Positions 1 to 11,559 of a stretch of 64,000 bases of DNA are shown piece by piece (the first letter of the stretch is position 1; the number at the start of each line of letters is the position of its first letter). The DNA lies in assembly GCF_036785885.1 (NCBI RefSeq), contig NC_092312.1, forward strand, positions 22,772,001 to 22,836,000. The letters are read 5' to 3'. Both the position numbers and the translations under genes were made by a program. The stretch comes from Coffea arabica. Lineage: Eukaryota > Streptophyta > Magnoliopsida > Gentianales > Rubiaceae. Below the pieces are notes generated by a model. It did not search any database. It was not told the origin of the DNA and was given only the letters and a program-made list of their open reading frames with translations.

Positions 1-95
1 AAACACCGTCAAATTTCTAATTCCAACATCCATCTCTGGGGAAATCAAATTAATTTCAATTCTCAAGTAAAGATGGCGGATACTACTAGTAATTA

Positions 96-751
96 ATGGG
101 GAAGTTGCACGGGAACAACCTCGGATCCGTGGTACTGGACCACCCGACTCCCCGCGAAGGGGTCAGTTTAAGATTTGGTCAGCCTCATTCCGCCGCATTA
201 TAGTGGACACAGTTCGGTGCGGGACATGGCAGCATCATAAGCACAACAACACTGGCAAATTAACCATCCAAGAGCCCAAGCCTGAGCCCGACATTGATCT
301 CACTGCAGTCACAACACTGAGATCTGAGTTGAGTAAAGGTAGTACTAGCGATGGTAGGAGTGAGACTAAATATCCAACAAACACACCGCCCTCCGGATCA
401 GACAAGTTATCAGACCTTCTGAAGTTATCGGAAAACGAAAACGAACCGGACGAGGAGGAGGCGGAGGCGGTGAAAAGGAAAGTGGAGGCACTGGTGGAAT
501 TGAAGACAGTGGTGAAGAATCTCCAAAGTAGCAGCAGCAGCAGTGGCAGCAGCCAACAACTCGAAGAAAATGAAAACCATGGCTTCTTAACTCCAGATGT
601 TCGTGTGTTGCAGGCAGCCAAGGAGGTCAGTAGGCTCGCTAAAGGCGATTCTCAAGCCAGAACCACTCTTGCTTTGCTCGGAGCAATCCCCCCGCTCGTG
701 GCTTTGCTGGACGCCCCCTCGCTGCCTCCGGATGTTTGGCCCCGCTCATAA
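96..751 (+). pseudogene. Truncated ARM-repeat protein gene fragment (5' part only, frameshifted)
   Basis: A plus-strand reading frame resembles the N-terminal part of plant armadillo-repeat proteins of the At4g31890/At2g25130 type (family recalled, not searched). An ATG at 96 opens MGKLHGNNLGS, as this family begins with MGK. The frame must then change by one base between about 150 and 200 to continue as IWSASFRRIIVDTVRCG and an acidic linker. The first ARM-like helix is AKEVSRLAKGDSQARTTLAL followed by LGAIPPLVALLDA (codons to about 712). After that similarity stops abruptly, giving a short tail and a stop at 749-751. Intact family members continue with several more ARM repeats, so this copy lacks most of the protein. 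The following DNA looks like a MULE terminus, so I infer a captured fragment, not a gene truncated in place. The family call is fairly secure; function is presumably lost. Confidence 0.6.
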
Positions 752-995
752 TTTGTTTCAACAGTCAGTAAATTGTTGGACAAATTTGCCCTGCGCTTTG
801 TCACGTGTCATGCTAATTTCAGAAATTAAGAGTTATTACTCGGAAATGGTAATTTCAGAAATTAAGAGTTATTACTCGGAAATGGCTACGGGTCTACTGA
901 TTAAGTTGTTTAGTGGTCAATTATTGATAAAAAATAGTTCGATGGCCAAAATATGATCCTGACAATAGTTTAATAGCCGCTAAGATTTTTTGCCC
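752..995. mobile_element. Right terminal region of a MULE-like element (left end outside window)
   Basis: Read on the minus strand from 995 the sequence starts GGGCAAAAAATCTTAGCGGC and continues with a run of short AT-rich phrases. This style is shared with the inverted ends of the three complete MULE-like elements in this window. No inverted partner is visible inside the window, so the left terminus would lie before base 1. The element would then enclose the ARM fragment at 96-751. A 36-bp perfect tandem duplication (about 814-885) lies inside this end. The call rests on resemblance and context, since target duplications cannot be checked. Confidence 0.4.
814..885. repeat. 36-bp tandem duplication (2 copies)
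   Basis: The phrase starting TAATTTCAGAAATTAAGAG and ending CTCGGAAATGG occurs twice, at 814 and 850, with no visible mismatch. Confidence 0.95.
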
Positions 996-3253
996 TTTGG
1001 AAGTTCAATATAAGTCTTAGCTGTTATTATCCTTCAAAACAAAATGAGGGCTCACCCAGTTCCCAAGGTACCTTATCCCAGCTTTTAAACCAAATACAGA
1101 GTTTGACGAGTACTCATATCTTGCGAATTGCTCGGGCTTTTGCCCTTCTTAGCTCAATCTTTAAGGTAGCTCTTCGCGTTTCAAACAGGATTTCCTATAT
1201 ATGCTTGAAAGAACCTAAATGCGGAATTCGGTTAAATTTGATTCCACAAATGGGCAACCATAGTAATTGATCTTTACCAACGCCAAATTAGGGCTACATG
1301 CCTCGTGTCAATAGATTCCTATTTCGAAGATTCTAGATAAAACAGCATGACAACTACAAAAGCAAATACTTAAATGCAAAAAGGTGTCTGGTACATTCCT
1401 AATCCATAAATGGTATGGTATTAACTACATTCCCCTCGTTCTCTCCCCCCATCTTGCTCAAGGCCATAACCCAGCAGGCACAGCATGCATTGTTACAGGA
1501 GCACAAGTTGAATACAGGCTCAGGCAGCTCATTCAGCTAGGGTACTTGGAAATTGAGCGTGATGGTACCATCTAATGGCAATTGAAATGCAAGCACCATT
1601 GTACTACGTCAAGATGTATATTCCAACAGTCGACGGACTGCACGGAACAAATAACTTGGAAAACTACACGGGCAAAAAGGCTGCATCTGGATAGAGAGAG
1701 CAAAAACAGACTAAAAAGATGGTTACCCCGGTACAGAAAATGGTGAAGAGCTACGACAGAGGGAAGGCAAATCAGCAACATCAAAGCACGGATGTTCTTC
1801 AGTCATATAGCACATTACAGTACCCCGACGTACAAAAAATAGCTTTCAGAATGCAAGGCCAGAGGTATCTCCTCATTAAGAAAACAACTGCACATGTAGA
1901 ATAAGCTTGAGAACATAATTCACAACTAACGTAGCTGCCAAGTGCAAGCGTAATATTATCATAAATAGGTGATAAAATTCCAAGCTACAGTATCTTTTAA
2001 TAAGAAGATGAGGTAAAAAGTGAAATCATGGCAAAGAAAGCAACACTGGAAGCTGAGACTTCGGTGAAATATGGTTCAAGCATCTAATTTCTGTTCATGC
2101 ATGTGTTGGTAAACGAATCTTGAAATTCTTTTCCAACAATACCTGTCATCAATTGGGTATGACAAAAAAAAAAAAAAAAAAAATCTCTAGATGAATGAGT
2201 TCAAGCAAACTACAAAAACAACAGATTTCAAACCAATAAAAGATTCTTTTCCAACAATCTAACCATTTGCCTTTCAAAGAAATCAACTGCCAGGGCCAGC
2301 CAGACCTGCCTCAGCTTTAAAATCCTCCATATAAACTCTCAGCAGAATTTGGATTAATCAGCCTGATCTTCGCCACACGCTAAAAAGAATAGGAATTTCA
2401 ATGGCATTAAACAGCAAGACAACTACCTAAGGAACAATAGGTAAACTTTAATATGACTAACCCTTTGGTTTCTCAGTCTAACCCTTCAGCAAAATAACCA
2501 AAAAGCATACACAGGGTTCAGTCCACAGACAGATTTTTGTGTTTAGAGTATTAAACCGCAGTACCAAAAGCCATGATCAGCTCTCAGCATACTATGAGAA
2601 CAAAAAAGTTGGACAATATTATTAGTCCTAATTATTATCAAACTATTCAAAGGATGTCAAAGATGACAAATATAAGGTTATAACATCAACAGTAATTGCA
2701 AACGATCACAGAGGCCAACATCTCTACTAGATGGACTAGGATAACCACATTCATCAACCAGGAGACACCTTGTTATGTCTTGACATATCAGAAGCCATCA
2801 AAAAAGAAGATACCAACAAACAACAGCATAATCAAAATTTGATCACAAATAAAAAGCTGTCAATTGATTCTATATAAGCAACATAGAACTGAAGAAAACT
2901 CTATTAAGTTATCCAAAAATTCATATGTACATCTGCAACTACTAATATATCAAACTACGTTCACCCAATTCTCTGACTGCCCACAATTAGATAGAGCAAA
3001 AGAAAACAGCAAAAGCTAGCCACATGATGGAAAAGAACTTATTCCCCCGACCAAAAAACTTCCCTTTCATCTATACAAGTCAGTGCTGCTGATTATTTCT
3101 TCAGATTGCATCAAAAAATTGCAGAAACCTCCATCACTAGGACAATCCCAAAAGATGTCACCTAAGCTAAGCCTGCAAACAGAAAATCATGCTGTCAATC
3201 CCATATATCAAACCAATCCAGCAAAGCAAGAGCTCGTAAATGGCAATAAAAAA
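996..3253. other. Region without a recognised gene, 3' of the DUF1639 gene
   Basis: Part of this stretch is probably 3' UTR of the minus-strand DUF1639 gene. A poly-A run lies at about 2163-2182. Short plus-strand coding-like stretches at 1384-1575 and 1576-1692 (for example a stretch containing VEYRLRQLIQLGYLEIERDG) are not recognised and change frame between them. They may be relics of an unknown gene. No RNA gene or repeat pair was seen. Confidence 0.5.
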
Positions 3254-4447
3254 TTATACCTTTCCAGGGTGTTCAGAAACTTTATATGAATCCGCAGTTA
3301 TAGATTGCAACCAAGCACCTGGAAACACATTCTGCAGCGAAAGAGACAATCAAATTGTCAAATCCCAAAAAAGCAGAAGAATAGGAAACAAAGAGGCCAG
3401 AAATATTATTTTACAGAATACGATCAGATTAAGGTTAAACTTTTGACTTACATCCATTAGTTTCTGAACAGTTTTTGATCTCTTCTTAGGTCTCCTAGAA
3501 GGCTTAGATCCCAGTAAAGCAAACAAATCCTCTTCAATCTCTTCTCTCGAGAGGGCAAGTGTGAATCCAATCTTCCTCTTCTCCTTCTTCTGATTCTCTG
3601 ATCTATTACCACTGTTGGGATTCACCTGCGGTGATTGAGCTCTTTTTGCGTGCTGCACTGTGGATCCATTGTTCTTAAAACCACTTCCATTCAAATTCAG
3701 CGACGGCCTTATTGGTTTCCTTGGCCTAAAATTCCATGTCTTTTGCAACGGCTCGTCGTCATCAAAACTAGCCAGTAGCTTCCCCTCGTCCTGAACCTCA
3801 TTATCCTGGACTTTTACCTCAGCTTTTCCCTCCTCTTCAGGTTGAATTTCCTCCGCAAACTTGCTGGTTTTCTGCCGGATTTTAATCAGAAACTTCGAAG
3901 ATCTGCTTTCAGTATTCTGTGCCTCTGCCTCTGCCCCTGCCCCTGCCCCTGCCCCCTTCAATTTTCTCTCATCTCGATCAGGCGATGATGTAAATACTCC
4001 ATTCTTAACAACAGAAGAAACCGAAGGTCTAGAGTGCCTCCGGTACTCAATTAAAGGCTTGCTGCTTTTCACACAAGACTCCAGCTTTCCGGTTCCATTG
4101 CCACGGACAGGAGACTGATTCAGTAGCGGCGCAGTTAATTCATCTGCGCCATCTCCATGTAGCATCGGAGACGCCGCTGAGTCCTCGCCGCCGAGCATCG
4201 CTGCATGACGAGACGGAGATGATGCAGCAACTGAGTCTGCTGCGCTGCGCAAGGGAGAGTTAAGCGACTGCCTCCGCGGAGGAGAATCATGACTGAAAGG
4301 CGGCGATCGGTGAGGCGAGCCGGAGGCAGATAGCCTGGCGGCGGAAGATGAAGCCGAGCGAGGACGTTGGTGATTGCCTTTCCATTTCAGGTGCGACAAT
4401 GAGAAATTGTGAAGCGGCTGAGATTTCGCCGGCACCGTCGACGCCAT
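3254..4447 (-). CDS. DUF1639 family protein, two exons, intact
   Basis: A plant-specific protein of unknown biochemical role. Exon 1 is 4447-3452 (332 codons); a GT donor at 3451-3450 (GAT then GTAAGT) and an AG acceptor at 3333-3332 join it in frame to exon 2, 3331-3254. Exon 2 encodes NVFPGAWLQSITADSYKVSE, then HPGKV and a TAA, giving 357 residues. The ATG at 4447 was chosen over one 27 codons upstream because the family starts with a short M-A-S/T segment followed by KSQPLHNFSLSHLKW, seen here. Residues about 20-110 are Ser/Pro/Arg-rich and disordered, with a GAGAGAGAEAEA simple repeat near 165-176. The C-terminal hallmark is KTWNFRPRKP (W about 238), then LSREEIEEDLFALLGSKPSR and RRPKKRSKTVQKLMD. 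A splice donor at the GTATAA of the stop codon is an alternative ending that cannot be excluded. Two dead relatives lie about 9 and 17 kb downstream on the same strand. Confidence 0.88.
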
Positions 4448-4983
4448 TGATCGAAACAGTAAATCTCCAGCAGAAGTGTCTGAGTGCGAGAGAAAGAGAG
4501 AAGATTTTGCAGAAACTGAATTAAACAAAAATAGGGCTAATCTGTAACAAAGTTTGAGGAGATAGATTTAGGATAGATTTGCTTCATGGATAGATTGGGT
4601 TTATTAAATGTGAGAATCTAATTCTAATCCTACTTCTAATTGCCTGAAAAGGATCGCCAAAAACCCTAATGTAAGGCAGTCTAGTCTAGTGCGTGTGTGT
4701 GTGTGTGTTTTGCGCCCAGGAAGGAAGGGAAAGAGAGATGGCTTGGAGACGAGGTGAAAGTGAGGAGACGGTTCTACATAAACAAATATACCACCGCTAC
4801 TACTGACCAGGTCAGAGAGTCGACAAAGAGGATTGGCATCAATCAATCACAATCAGGTACTATAAGAAATTTCCGAGTTGGATTTGTATTAGTGTTGGAA
4901 TTAGGGAGATTTATATCTAGATATTCTTTGTAGTCTTCAAACGTTGGGCCGTGTTTGCGTTGCTATTTTAATGAGTTTTTGTC

Positions 4984-5029
<46 letters not shown>

Positions 5030-5874
5030 CGTAAAAATTTGATTTATGATTAGAAAAGACGAAAATTTTTCATCAAAAAATCACAATCTAACGTTGATTG
5101 CCTTTATGCTCAATTGCACAAGGGCATAAGTAGAGTTTTCAAATTTAGAGAATAATGCTCAATAAATGCTCAATTGCATTTGTTTGCATGGGCTTTTGTA
5201 TAAATACCGGTTGGATTTGATCATGGTTAAGTGCATACCTACATAAGTGTTTTCTTTGTATGGATTTGTGTATTTGATAAGATATGAAGTTAAATTTTTT
5301 TAATTGTATTTATATTTTTACTGAGTTCATGATACGAAGGTCGAAGTTTATTTTCATTTTTTGAGACATAAAAATTTATTAGTATAAGTATAAATTTGAT
5401 CTTGTATTGAAGTGTTTTTTTTTTTGTTTTTTAAACCAAAACTCTACTCCTAACTCTATAAAACAATGTATATGCAATATTGAATATCTTAAAAATATTT
5501 CTATATATCACCCAAAAAGATTTTTTTAATAAAAGTACCGTAATTCCAAATTATGTTGAGACCACCCTTTCCAAATATTTCTACTTGTTTTCTGTTATCG
5601 AGGCTGAGACTGCCAAGTGACTTGGCCGTTTATGAAACTCCAATTTAAACCTAAAATGAGGAAGACTAATAAGTCTTGCTCGAATTTTGATTAAATTAGT
5701 TAATGAAGTAATTTTGAATGAGTTTTTTTTTTTTATTGAAGTGGACTTAAAAGAACATAGGATATAGATACATGCCAAGGATTGTATATTCTGTTGGCTG
5801 TGTGAAAAGAAGATTTGAGGAGAATCAGAGGGGCTTCCATTTGTCATGCAATGCTGGACACGGGTCATATAGCT
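4448..5874. other. Intergenic: DUF1639 promoter side, simple repeats, no gene
   Basis: This holds the presumed 5' UTR and promoter of the DUF1639 gene (read leftward). A short GT repeat lies near 4692-4707, and a poly-A run followed by a (TA)n tract lies at about 4985-5026. The rest is AT-rich. Small open frames here are short and have no recognisable motifs. Confidence 0.6.
4998..5026. repeat. (TA)n microsatellite
   Basis: Uninterrupted TA dinucleotides directly follow an A-run. Confidence 0.95.
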
Positions 5875-7279
5875 GTAAAAATCGTCAATTTAATCCTTAA
5901 ACTATTTCACTAAAGCTAATTTGGTCCCTTAATATTTATCGCATGAATTAAGTCCCTTAACTAAAATTCTTGTGCCAATTGAAGACTTATATGGTGTCAC
6001 CACACAAAACACATGTTTCTGTACACAAATCAACGGCCAGGCAGGGGTTTTTTTGGAAGTACACAATAGAATTTCTACGAGAAGCAAGACACCGGCCATT
6101 TTGCATCCAAATTGAGGGAAACCTTTGAAGCGAAATCGGAGATTTCACTCAATTCCACTCCTCTTCTAGATGTCATTCTGTCTGTGTTTTTGGATCCAAC
6201 GCTTTTTTTGGATCTCTCTCCATCCAGTCCCTATTCACTGATCTCGATTTCCCATGATAACCAGCCTAGATAGTCACCTGTTAGTTGCTGTGAGAAGAGG
6301 ACGGAAACCAACCTATGGTCCAAAACTCTAAATCTGAAGGATTGTTTTCGGGTACTTTATTGCTTATTTGCATCCAAAGCCTTGAGCTTTAGGTGAAAAA
6401 TCTTTCTGGGTTTTGATCAGTTGAGAATTGTACCACGCCATCTAGATTCTTGGGCTTCGGTTACATGTGCTTTAAAAGTCAAAATCCGCAGTGAATTCAG
6501 TTTTTAGTATTACATTTGAGGCTAAAAATATAAGTTTTGGTTATGTTTGATTGAAGTCTGTTCTTTTTTGTGAATTAATTTTAAAAGGGCCGTTCTTGCT
6601 TTCTAGGAATTGGAGGTTTTTGGAAAGGGAAAAAAGGAAAAAAATTATCTTTGTTGTTTGGGAATAATTGATGGGTTCGGGTGGGTTCTTCATGATATGT
6701 ATTATGCATTCTTTGGTGGCCTTGAGCTGTGGAGGCATGATGATGTTCCATAATTACGAGTTCCTTGAATTCAGCCACGGGAGAGACCGTGCCAGTAAGT
6801 TCGCAGGATCAACCCCTCATGATCAGCTGTTAATCCGAACTTCGGATTCATTTTCAGGGTTGTTATTGTTTGCAATTGGTTTTCTCTTGCTCATGGTAGC
6901 TTTTGTAAAGGATAGGTACTTTCAGAGTTATTTTGCCAGGAGGTGTGTGCTTCTCCATTCTCGGCCGCAATTTGGAGAATATACTTCGAGAGGAAGCTTG
7001 AAGTCCTTGACCGCCACGATTGGCTTCAAAGGTTTCCCCAATTTGGATGCAAAATGGTCGGTGTCTTGCTTCTCGTAGAAATCCTACTATGTACTTCCAA
7101 AAAAGCCCCTGCCTCATCGTTGGTTTGTGTACAGAAACATGTGTTTTGGGTGGCAACACCGTATAAGTCCTCAATTGGCACAAGAATTTTAGTTAAGGGA
7201 CTTAATTCATGCGATAAAATATTAAGGGACCAAATCAGCTTTAGTGAAATAGTTTGAGGACTAAATTGGTGATTTTCCC
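5875..7279. mobile_element. Pack-MULE-like element with about 265-bp terminal inverted repeats and a captured gene fragment
   Basis: The sequence from 5875 (GTAAAAATCGTCAATTTAAT) through about 6140 matches the reverse complement of 7279 back to about 7015 (GGGAAAATCACCAATTTAGT) along nearly its whole length, with scattered substitutions. Long inverted ends of this size are characteristic of Mutator-like elements. The interior holds a fragment of a host membrane-protein gene and no transposase, the definition of a Pack-MULE. No target duplication is visible (left flank ...CATATAGCT, right flank TAACTTTAACC), so it may have decayed or one end may be rearranged. The right end plus 130 bp of flank is duplicated in tandem to 7841. 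Confidence 0.72.
6668..7012 (+). pseudogene. Captured fragment of a plant multi-pass membrane protein gene (frameshifted)
   Basis: The frame opens MGSGGFFMICIMHSLVALSC (ATG at 6671, with another M just before). It continues with HDQLLIRTSDSFSGLLLFAI, GFLLLMVAFVKDR and CVLLH. This pattern is that of an uncharacterised small plant membrane protein family that I recall by its opening MGSGGFFMIC and the TPHDQLLI-TSDSFSGLLLF core. Two hydrophobic segments are visible (about residues 6-22 and 58-78). After CVLLHS a one-base frame change near 6955-6970 is needed to recover AIWRIYFERKLEVLD in the next frame; that similarity runs up to the inner edge of the right inverted repeat. The C-terminal part is missing. 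No intron is seen in the coding stretch. The 5' part (6141-6667) may be captured UTR. The fragment is non-functional as read. Confidence 0.7.
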
Positions 7280-7841
7280 TAACTTTAACCCTTGGAGGAC
7301 AAATCCATCGGCTTACAATTAATTAGCTTCCTTGCACTAAGTGTGTTTGAATTGCATATTATTTCCACCTTATTAACACACATTGACTTGTTTGCATCAT
7401 CAACACATTTGTTTGCATCATCAACACAATTAATTGACTTGACCGCCACGATTGGCTTCAAAGGTTTCCCCAATTTGGATGCAAAATGGTCGGTGTCTTG
7501 CTTCTCGTAGAAATCCTACTATGTACTTCCAAAAAAGCCCCTGCCTCATCGTTGGTTTGTGTACAGAAACATGTGTTTTGGGTGGCAACACCGTATAAGT
7601 CCTCAATTGGCACAAGAATTTTAGTTAAGGGACTTAATTCATGCGATAAAATATTAAGGGACCAAATCAGTTTTAGTGAAATAGTTTGAGGACTAAATTG
7701 GTGATTTTCCCTAACTTTAACCCTTGGAGGACAAATCCATCGGCTTACAATTAATTAGCTTCCTTGCACTAAGTGTGTTTGAATTGCATATTATTTCCAC
7801 CTTATTAACACACATTGACTTGTTTGCATCATCAACACATT
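7006..7841. repeat. 432-bp-period tandem duplication of MULE right end plus flank
   Basis: Copy 1 runs 7006-7409 and copy 2 runs 7438-7841, offset exactly 432 bp. Over about 404 bp I see one substitution (AATCAGC versus AATCAGT). Each copy includes the inner edge of the captured gene, the whole right inverted repeat and about 130 bp of flank. The near identity, against the more diverged left inverted repeat, shows that the duplication is much younger than the element. Confidence 0.92.
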
Positions 7842-8048
7842 TTTTAATCACCTTTTCGTCTCACATACATCACATCAAAAAAGTGTTACAGTATTTTTTC
7901 ACAAAATTATCTCAAATAATTTACTATCCAAATTATGTTATTTGAAATAATTACTGTAGCATTTTTTGTGATGTAATGTATGTGAGATAAAAAAATGGTT
8001 GAGAATTTAAAAAGGTGAGTTGAAAAATGTGTTTATGATGCAAACGAA
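7774..8048. mobile_element. Foldback MITE, TGTTTGGAT-type family (copy 1)
   Basis: Arms starting near GTGTGTTTGAATTGCAT and ending near TGTTTATGATGCAAACGAA pair as an inverted repeat. The shared core, TCTCACATACATCACATCA then GTGCTACAGTAATTATTTCA (allowing mismatches), recurs in at least five other places in this window. Confidence 0.65.
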
Positions 8049-9107
8049 TTATTATTTGGAAAAATTTGGTTCCAAAATCTATTATTTCTTTGACCACAAG
8101 ATACAAGCTCATTCACATAATCATTAACGTTGGTTCAGTGATCAGGAAGAATTTTTAAAATTCTCTCCACTGGCAGACTTAGAATTCAAACACTAGAGGC
8201 CCTAGAGCTGGCAGTTGGAGAAAATAAAGGTATGTGAATGGTAATGGATGAGTAAAGCTGAAGTGTGAGTTCATCAATGAGTTTTATCATTTACATATGC
8301 ATATTTATTTAAGGTGCATCTTTCTCGTTTAGTAGGAGGAAAAAGATTGGAAATTAAATGTACATTTAACTGCATCGCATCTAGTTTTTTTTTAAAGCTA
8401 CATTTAGTTAGTTTAAAGAAAAATATTGAAGTGGACTAGTGTCCTGAAGAGCATTCATGGTGAACATAAATCATTTTTTATGTGTGTACCACTAAAACAT
8501 TAGTGATTTAGTCTTTGTCTTCATAGTCTCAAACTGGAGGAATAACTTGTGATACAATAATTTATTGCTTTTAAGTGCATCTAGTGCTTTAATCTGTAGA
8601 TATTTTATGATCAATAATAATTGAGGTCACATAATATTTCGGTTGTTTATGTAACATCAAAAACAAGCTTTAAATTTTGTGTAACGAATACTATAGAATG
8701 CTCAATCTTGAATCACATACATTCTTTTTTTTTCAGTATAGAAAGAATGATAATTGCCCCATATTATATTGTAGGAAAAAATGGCTTCTCCGTCTGTTTT
8801 TGGCAATGTCAACTTGTCAATTGATTTTAATGCTACCATACTATTTTGCGTACCATAGATACACATACTTACCTTGTAATGTTTGACAGAGCATCTAATC
8901 CAAAAGGGTTTACTAAAAATGTTTTAAAAAATTAATTGCACTGTTTATTTGAAAAATACGTGTACGTAGCTAAAAACAACGACAGAAAGAATTGTTCACT
9001 CCAGATAAATTGTTGCTAAAATCACCTTTGTTAGCAAAAGAAAAAAAAAGCAAATCTATTGCCGAATCCACTATGACTCTATAGTATAATGATGATCCTA
9101 GCTAGTA
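8049..9107. other. AT-rich intergenic DNA
   Basis: No gene, tRNA or paired repeat recognised. Short frames at 8621-8886 lack any motif and have no supporting splice context. Confidence 0.6.
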
Positions 9108-9117
9108 TTAAGAATAG

Positions 9118-10519
9118 GGATAGTTTTAGAAACCACTCTTGAGATTTCTGACAATTTCGCTGACCCCCCCTGAGGTTTCAAAAATAACACTGACCTCTCC
9201 TCAATTGATTTTGGGCCCCATTGCTGATGTAACCTGGAATGAATTTACTGCTTTGCCCTAATGCATAAAAGGGTGATAAGAACGAATTTCTAGAAAAATA
9301 TAATTATGTCATTAAATAAATGAACTAATTAAATGATATTAACCGTGGTTCTATCTCTAATATGTCAATGTAACTGCACTTAAGAAATGGCACTAATTGA
9401 TGTGCCAACATGATGCCATTTTCTTGTGATTCGACATGACTTCAGAGAGCAACACAAGGACAGTCTCATACGAAGACTTGGGGAAGATAGAAAAATTGAG
9501 GGAAAGGAAGGAGAAAAGCATGGCTCCCCTCAGGTTAAAATCTGCCGATTTGCATTAAGATTATTGACATGCTACCCACTCATGCTTTTGTATATGGTTG
9601 GCATTAGTGACAAACAATCAATGGTCATGAAATTTGGCTTTGCAATCCTTACCACCTGCTTCATTCTTTTGGGGCAGATGGTGTTTTGAAACTATCTTGG
9701 ATTGCGGCAATAATTATGTAGTACTACAACTGCTACAATTATAGCAATTTTGAACTAACGTCAAGTGACTTATGTTGTCTTACTAACTAGTTCAGCTAAT
9801 ATGTTGTTGCTTATTATCTCTTAGTAAAGTTACAGTAGTAGTCATCAAATAACAGTCATACATTTCTTTCAAATACAATCCAACTGACAAGTACTACTAG
9901 TTTAGTTCGTATATAATTAGAAAAGGCTTAAAATGGCTGGTACAATGCCGTGGCACTTTTACATTTGTTACAAGAGTTTATCCAATTGATTTTATAATTT
10001 GGATGAATATAAATACAACACCTAGTGTGATATTTATGATGAGTATCATGTTAGCTACAGCCTTTGGTTGTTCCAGCCTTGCCACTTTTTATTACCTCAA
10101 AATCAGATAATCACATTAAAAATAAATTATTTCTTGAGTTGCTTGAGCCGTTTATATGCTTTTGAAAGAAACTAAAAATATGGCCATTGCAATAGCCATT
10201 GGTGCAAATTGAAACTTCAAGTTGTTGCTACAGCACTTTTTCTAATAGCTCTTACACCTGCTAAAATTTACTAATTGTTTATGTCTTTTAATATTTTTCA
10301 TTATTTACTAATACAAGTTGTGGATAAGCAAAAAGGGTATATATGGAACACAAATATCATCTCACTCTTCAAAATACTTTTTTAATGCTTATTTTTCTGA
10401 CATGGGCTGATCATGTTACTACAACTATAAGTTCATGGGAGGCTTATATCATTTTCAAAACCTTAGGGGAGGTCAATGAAATTATTAGAAACTTCAGGGG
10501 AGGTTTCTAAAGTTATTCC
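9118..10519. mobile_element. Non-autonomous MULE-like element with perfect 10-bp target duplication
   Basis: The element starts GGATAGTTTTAGAAACC and ends as the reverse complement of GGAATAACTTTAGAAACC. About 88 bp of the two ends align as inverted repeats at roughly 70 percent by eye. It is flanked on both sides by TTAAGAATAG (9108-9117 and 10520-10529), the 9-11 bp target duplication typical of Mutator-like elements. The 1.4-kb interior encodes no transposase. One frame at 9426-9689 (87 codons) has a basic start and two hydrophobic stretches, is not recognised, and could be captured sequence or chance. Confidence 0.8.
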
Positions 10520-10529
10520 TTAAGAATAG

Positions 10530-11559
10530 CGGTGAAAATGAATTCTAGTAAAGTTCTTGTCCAAACTTATTGAGCTATGGGATTATCTAAACTACATCAA
10601 ACTCCTGAATATAGCAGTAGTTGCACTTTGCCCCTCCAAGGACCTCAACCTGTGTCTTTGTTCAGCCTTCATTGAAAGTAAACGCACGTGTAAAAACTAA
10701 TTAAGCCCCCAGTTTTTAGTTTTTTTTTTATTATTAGCTAGCTGGTTATGTGTCATAAGTTGACAAGCTATGATTTTTACTCTGATTATTTTAATGTTTG
10801 GGTAATAAGAGTGGCCAAATTGGAACCCATCCCATAAGAGTTGTTACTTGTTAGTCAATAGCAATTTCCTAGTTTTTAGTTTTTGATCAACTGCATGGGG
10901 CTTTATACAGTAGGCAGCCTTTGTTTCGTTTTCTATTCTGTACTAAAATCGCTGCTTCCTTTTGCAAGTAATAGAAGAAAAAAATGTCCTCCTTTGCCTC
11001 TTTATCAATTTTCTTGAAAATTTTCCTGTGGAGTTTGTTTAATCTTTGTGTTTGGTCTATCATTATGCTTGTTTGGAGATACGTAGAAGTAGAATAATAG
11101 CAATCACGCACATTGAGTAAAAGGTTGATGGCAATAGAGAACGATCAAAAATATCATTTAAACTTTACATTAGAATGGAAGCGCATGTTGCTTGATTATT
11201 TTAGATTCGCAAGTAGTAGAAGCAAGTAATGAAGTCTTGCTCAACTCTGGAATTGGTTCATTCCTAATTAATTCAAGTCTGGCAGCATATAAATCTGCCA
11301 CAATATATCTTTTGTTAGCTATTTTTCCTTACCACTTATGTAATAATGTTACAACTATGCCCCAAAAAAATCCCTTGAAAACACGTAAAATCCCTTGCTG
11401 GTTATTTTTGTTAAATTTTAGCACCATAATTAAATTGAATGTTTTCGCTTAAAATAATAAATTGCATCCAAAATGCAACACACATATCACCATAAAAAGG
11501 CCATGATCAAATAATCGAAATTAATGAATACTCAACAAATTATGTATGACAAGTTAACT
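10530..11559. other. AT-rich intergenic DNA
   Basis: No gene or repeat pair recognised. Small frames at 10887-11111 (-) and 11192-11452 (+) have low-complexity composition and no motif. Confidence 0.6.

Noticed and set aside
6863..7615. Two near-identical minus-strand frames (start MCQLRTYTVLPPKTHVSVHK)
   Set aside because: They are antisense readings of the duplicated MULE inverted repeat, not genes.
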